Below the pieces are notes generated by a model, which was given only the letters and a program-made list of their open reading frames with translations, was not told the DNA's origin and made no database searches. A stretch of DNA of 64,000 nt from Nomia melanderi (Eukaryota; Arthropoda; Insecta; Hymenoptera; Halictidae). The position numbers and the translations under genes are program-made. Below are positions 60,173 to 64,000 of the stretch, one piece after another; within the stretch, counting starts at the first letter, position 1; every line of letters begins with the position of its first letter. The stretch is taken from NCBI RefSeq assembly GCF_051020985.1, contig NC_135000.1:1240001-1304000 (forward strand). The letters are read 5' to 3'.

Positions 60173-61123
60173 GTCCTATGATTTCTTTCACAACCATGCT
60201 TGATAAAGCTACTTTATCGTGATTTATTTATTAGAGATAAAAGAATTTGACACTCGTTCCACGTCTACGTTTACTCTGAAGGTTATCGATTAACCCCTTG
60301 CCCTATGATTTAATTCCCGATAATTGCTATCGATACAACTACTTTTCCATTAATAATTTAGAGGAAAAGGTGGTAATTCGTCTCACAATTTTAGATTTCT
60401 CTCTGAAATTTCATTCGCTACTTAACACTTTGCTTGCCAGGTGAGCACTCATCGAAACTCCCACACAGTCGAAACAATTTCTTAATAAAACCGAAATTAA
60501 ATCGTCAAGATTCCTCATAACGATTGCTCTATCGTTCTTATATCTCGTACATCCAACAGAATTCGGTCCGTCTGTTACATCACCAAGGAAATTAACCCTT
60601 TGCACTCAAGAGGTGACTCACTCAGCATTTGATTTGATATAACAAAATTACAAAGTGTTATATATCATATTAAGTTTTGTATAATGCATCCATATGTGAA
60701 ATATTTATATAAAATTAGCTTTGTTTCTTAATTTACGTGTGTTTTCTCATTAGTTCATTTCAGATAATATCGTCTGTTCCCATCGGAAAGTGTCGAATAT
60801 TTCTAGTGAAAAGCTTCCGAGTGCAGTTAATATTTGAGTTTCTGTAAATACTGGTGTCGTCCAAATTCGAGTGACGTTAGTCAAAATGTCAAGTTGCTTC
60901 AAATTTTCGCGTAAGATGTACGTAAATTGGTGAGGTTACTTGCGACAAAAGATGGAAGTAAAAGGAAAAAAGAGGTCTATGTTTGCACTAAAATATAATT
61001 ATTGATAACAGAAGAATAATGTTTAATTCGAATTCAAACGCGTAGAGTAATATTTATGCTTGTTACATTTTGTTTAAAATCTTTACCACGAGTCTGCCAC
61101 GTTTTTATAATACAAGGTGTTAA
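60173..61123. mobile_element. Nest of family E, K and A elements
   Basis: In order: a family E left end (TTAACACCTTGTCCTATG, 60173), a second family E left end (TTAACCCCTTGCCCTATGA, 60290), a family K left end (TTAACACTTTGCTTGCCAGG, 60422) and a complete family A element (60592-60830). A family E right end follows (TTATAATACAAGGTGTTAA, 61123), with another at 61662. The pairing of outer ends is my best reading and could be different. Confidence 0.5.
60592..60830. mobile_element. Family A TTAA element, innermost copy
   Basis: TTAACCCTTTGCACTCAAGAG at the left and CTTCCGAGTGCAGTTAA at the right bound 239 bp. The right end has lost the AAAGGG step. Confidence 0.7.
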
Positions 61124-61320
61124 TAAAATCAGTCACACGCAGCATTTGTTAAGTACACCAGCAAACTTTGTTCTAAAAAGGAAAATAAAAATTTGTTTAA
61201 ATATTATAATACAATATTTTTTAATTATCGATGGTGTTACTATAAAAATGAGTTATTACTGATAAGTTACAAAATTAGCTAGAGTGTTAATGAAGTAGTT
61301 AATGAAGAGTTAATTTTCCC

Positions 61321-61545
61321 TTAACACTAAAACTACCGGGCAATTGGAGTGACTTAGTTCTAAATTTTAATAGAAATTAGAACAATATATCTCTCGATAT
61401 TCGGTGGGTCCTGTATTATTGTATATGCACAAATATACAAATTTATTTTACAATATTTCGCAGAACCCTCGTTATAGTTCAAATACTTGCAAACTAAAAA
61501 TTCTAAAATGGGTGAATTTAACCCATCTAGAAGTTTTAGTATTAA
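61321..61545. mobile_element. Family B TTAA element
   Basis: TTAACACTAAAACTACCGGG and CTAGAAGTTTTAGTATTAA bound 225 bp. This uninterrupted copy aligns with the one at 1702-2409 and shows where the two nested elements there entered. Confidence 0.8.
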
Positions 61546-62555
61546 TTAAAATTCCTTTAATTGAATTTGTATTCAAAGAAAGGTGAATAATATTTAGATC
61601 TGTCGAGTTTTCTGTCAAATCTTCCTCATCAGTCCGACACGATGTTATAGGACAAAGGTTAACCTTTTGGTATACGATTTGAATTATGAAAAATCATGTA
61701 TGAAAGAGGTATTTTATTATTTATTAAAGCAAACAGCATATTCCAATTTATGATTCGCACATTTTGTTCAGTAAAAGTGTATTATTGATTTGGATAGAAT
61801 TGTAATCACAATCTTGATTGCATGGAAACATTACTAAACAAATTAATGTTCGTTCGTATAGATCAAAGCAGACATAAAGTTTACCAAGTAATGTTTATAA
61901 AATTCAATATGTAAGTCAAATTGACACGTTCCGTAAACCTAGTGTGGATTTTATATCATTTCCTATATTGTCCAATTAATCAGTTTCTCAATTTTTGTCT
62001 TTTGTGTTAAATGTAAACATGCAATATTTAAATATAAATATAAACATAAATTACTTTCTGTTGTTTTCTCGTTCTGATCTGAAATCAGAATATACGGTGT
62101 AACGTCGACTAACTTGACGAGATTTTTTTCTTGGATTTTAATACCATTTTAGAAAAAGAATATTGTTAATATACTGTCAGATTCTTAAAGCCAAATTCTA
62201 AAATATAAAGAAGTTATAATATATTTGACATTGTAATTATTAGTCAGTCGAATTGATTTTTTTTAATTTCTTTATAGAAATTGTGAGAGTGTATCTATAA
62301 AGACTTTAACTGATTTGTAATTCAGCTTGTGTGGTGCGTGAGGTACTGTAAAAGTTTCGGGAAAGTATAAGAAAAGTCACAAATAAGTTTGAACTAATGG
62401 TTTTATTGTTTCCCAAAAATTTTCCCTTCATAATCATGCATTTTCTACTGTGTTGTGTTGACACTTTGTAAGCTTAAGAATGTGAAGCTTTACAAAAATA
62501 ACTAACAACTGAATGGCAACGCTAGAAATGGCGGATTCATGAAACTTTTATATGT
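61546..62555. other. AT-rich gene-free stretch with remnants
   Basis: It contains a family E right end at about 61662, a family H fragment at about 61921-62030 (TCATTTCCTATATTGTCCAA), and a family B-like interior at about 62265-62330 (TTTATAGAAATTGTGAGAG, TGTAATTCAGCTTG). No gene. Confidence 0.5.
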
Positions 62556-62870
62556 GAGGAAATAGAATATTAATTTAAAATAAGGAAATAATGTAAATGA
62601 GAAAATAGAATATTAAGTTAAAATAAGGAAACAATAAATAAGAAAAAAGAATATTAATTTAAAATAAGGAAACAATAAATGAGAAAAAAGAATATTAATT
62701 TAAAATAAGGAAACAATAAATGAGAAAAAAGAATATTAATTTAAAATAAGGAAATAATGTAAATGAGAAAATAGAATTATTAATTTAAAATAAAGAAATA
62801 ATGCTTGGGAAAGTAGAAAATTAATTTCAAATAAGGAAATTATACTTGAGAAGATAGAAAATTTATTTAA
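62556..62870. repeat. 41-bp minisatellite, about 7 units
   Basis: Units of GAATATTAATTTAAAATAAG plus GAAACAATAAATGAGAAAAAA repeat at exactly 41 bp in the centre (62649, 62690, 62731), with degenerate units outside. Confidence 0.9.
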
Positions 62871-63760
62871 TATGGAAAATTGATACAGAAACAAAAAGAT
62901 ATGAGTAATTTCACTTGTTTATGCACGTGTTGAAATAGTAACTTGACTAAACCAGCCACCTGATACGACAATCATAGATTTGTCCATGTAGAGAACTTTG
63001 AAGCAGAATGTTTATTCAACACCAGTCCACTCAGAGAGCAACTGAGAAACCGAATGGTACTGCAGTACACCAAATATTACCAGAGCAATGTCAAACTGTA
63101 ATTAAAGCGGTCAATGTTAGATGTACTATTGCATGTAACCTTGCAAGAGGCTAACATTTCAAATAATATCTTCATTAACGTACATGTACCACTGTCTAAC
63201 CAGTCAAGGTTATATAAATATAAAGAGTTAATATTTAATATAAGTATTTTAATATAAATATTCATTTCAATATAAATTTGTAATTCCAATATGAATATTT
63301 ATTTTGATATAAATTTTGGATTTCGATATCAACATTTATTTTGATATAAACTTTTAACTTCCATATAAATACTTATATTTGTATTCATAATATAAATCTA
63401 TAATATAAATATATTGTCTTTATAGTCTTAGCTACATAGTTAGTTATTGATACATTTACCTTAACCCCCTATAAACCAGTGCCACTTTAAAATCGCATAC
63501 TAGATAATATATGAACATCTCATTAATTTATTTAACTTCCTCCCGTCAGGTGACAAATGAAATTAAGTCTTGTTCCGAATTCTTACGTTATAACGTGTTT
63601 CATGTAAAACAAAAGGATAAAAGTTATATTTAACACTTTTATTTTAAGAACAGTAGCATACTCATGCTCTAATTGTATATAAGCATAAAAAGATAAAATG
63701 AACAAAAGAAGAACAAGTTATCATTGTTCCTTTTCCTCTCAATTCCACTTTACAGCCTTT
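62871..63760. other. AT-rich gene-free stretch
   Basis: No gene. A loose AATATAAAT-rich tandem pattern runs at about 63230-63410. Confidence 0.5.
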
Positions 63761-63948
63761 TTATTCTATTTCTTCACGTTTTTTATCCTCTTCGTCATCC
63801 AATAAATCGAAGTCAGGATCTTCGTGTTGCATATTTGTTGTCACGGACAAATATGCTTAAAATAACCTAACATTTCCTTAAGTTGACCCAACATAGTTAA
63901 TGAATCGCTTTTCTTCGAATATATTTACTGGGCCTTCCTGTAGCAATT
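63761..63948 (-). other. Possible coding remnants on the minus strand
   Basis: Two short minus-strand frames look more protein-like than their surroundings. One (63761-63832) is MQHEDPDFDLLDDEEDKKRE and ends in a stop three codons later. The other (63888-63948) reads LLQEGPVNIFEEKRFINYVG and ends two codons later. No convincing splice sites join them. They could be the last exon(s) of a gene outside the window or remains of one. Confidence 0.2.
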
Positions 63949-64000
63949 TTAACACGTCGACTGCCACGAGAGTTTCGAGCGTTTTATTATACTAATATTT
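63949..64000. mobile_element. TTAA element cut by the window edge
   Basis: TTAACACGTCGACTGCCACG at the left end belongs to the C/J/K/L group of termini; the rest lies outside the window. Confidence 0.6.

Overview
The window is nuclear DNA from an insect. A hymenopteran, most likely a bee, fits best; this is inferred from the 126-residue profilin, the AT-rich background with GC-richer islands, and a nuclear copy of an AT-rich insect mitochondrial COI gene. All four genes I can support are multi-exon and lie in the middle third of the window.

Gene block (about 25.0-43.0 kb): profilin (minus strand, 2 coding exons, 126 aa) is arranged head-to-head with Nol10 (plus strand, 11 coding exons, 678 aa, small-subunit processome WD protein), with 874 bp between the start codons. 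Downstream of Nol10 on the same strand is a 7-exon gene for a 487-residue seven-helix protein that resembles insect gustatory receptors. After a 3.7 kb gap comes Indy (minus strand, 9 coding exons, 573 aa, SLC13 dicarboxylate/citrate transporter). Every exon chain was rebuilt by hand from splice sites, and each keeps one open frame from start to stop. The four genes share no obvious pathway.

Left flank (1-25 kb): I find no convincing gene. It holds short interspersed elements, minisatellites (31-, 44-, 28-, 94- and 27-bp units), a 0.53 kb ATG/GAT trinucleotide tract, and a 3 kb microsatellite-rich block at 17.8-20.7 kb.

Right flank (43-64 kb): a 32-bp minisatellite and a diverged duplication lie upstream of Indy. 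They are followed by about 17 kb of AT-rich, gene-free DNA packed with the same short elements, a COI-derived NUMT, and further tandem arrays.

The main discovery candidate is the repeat landscape. At least ten families of 170-600 bp elements begin and end with TTAA and carry inverted termini. They insert into each other, and two copies can be compared with intact empty sites in neighbouring tandem units, which shows insertion at TTAA directly. Many of their termini form a graded series around TTAAC-C-TTG-TGCCA, and many carry a subterminal hairpin built on GTCA/TGAC. This looks like a community of non-autonomous piggyBac-type elements that may share one mobilising enzyme. No transposase gene is visible in the window.
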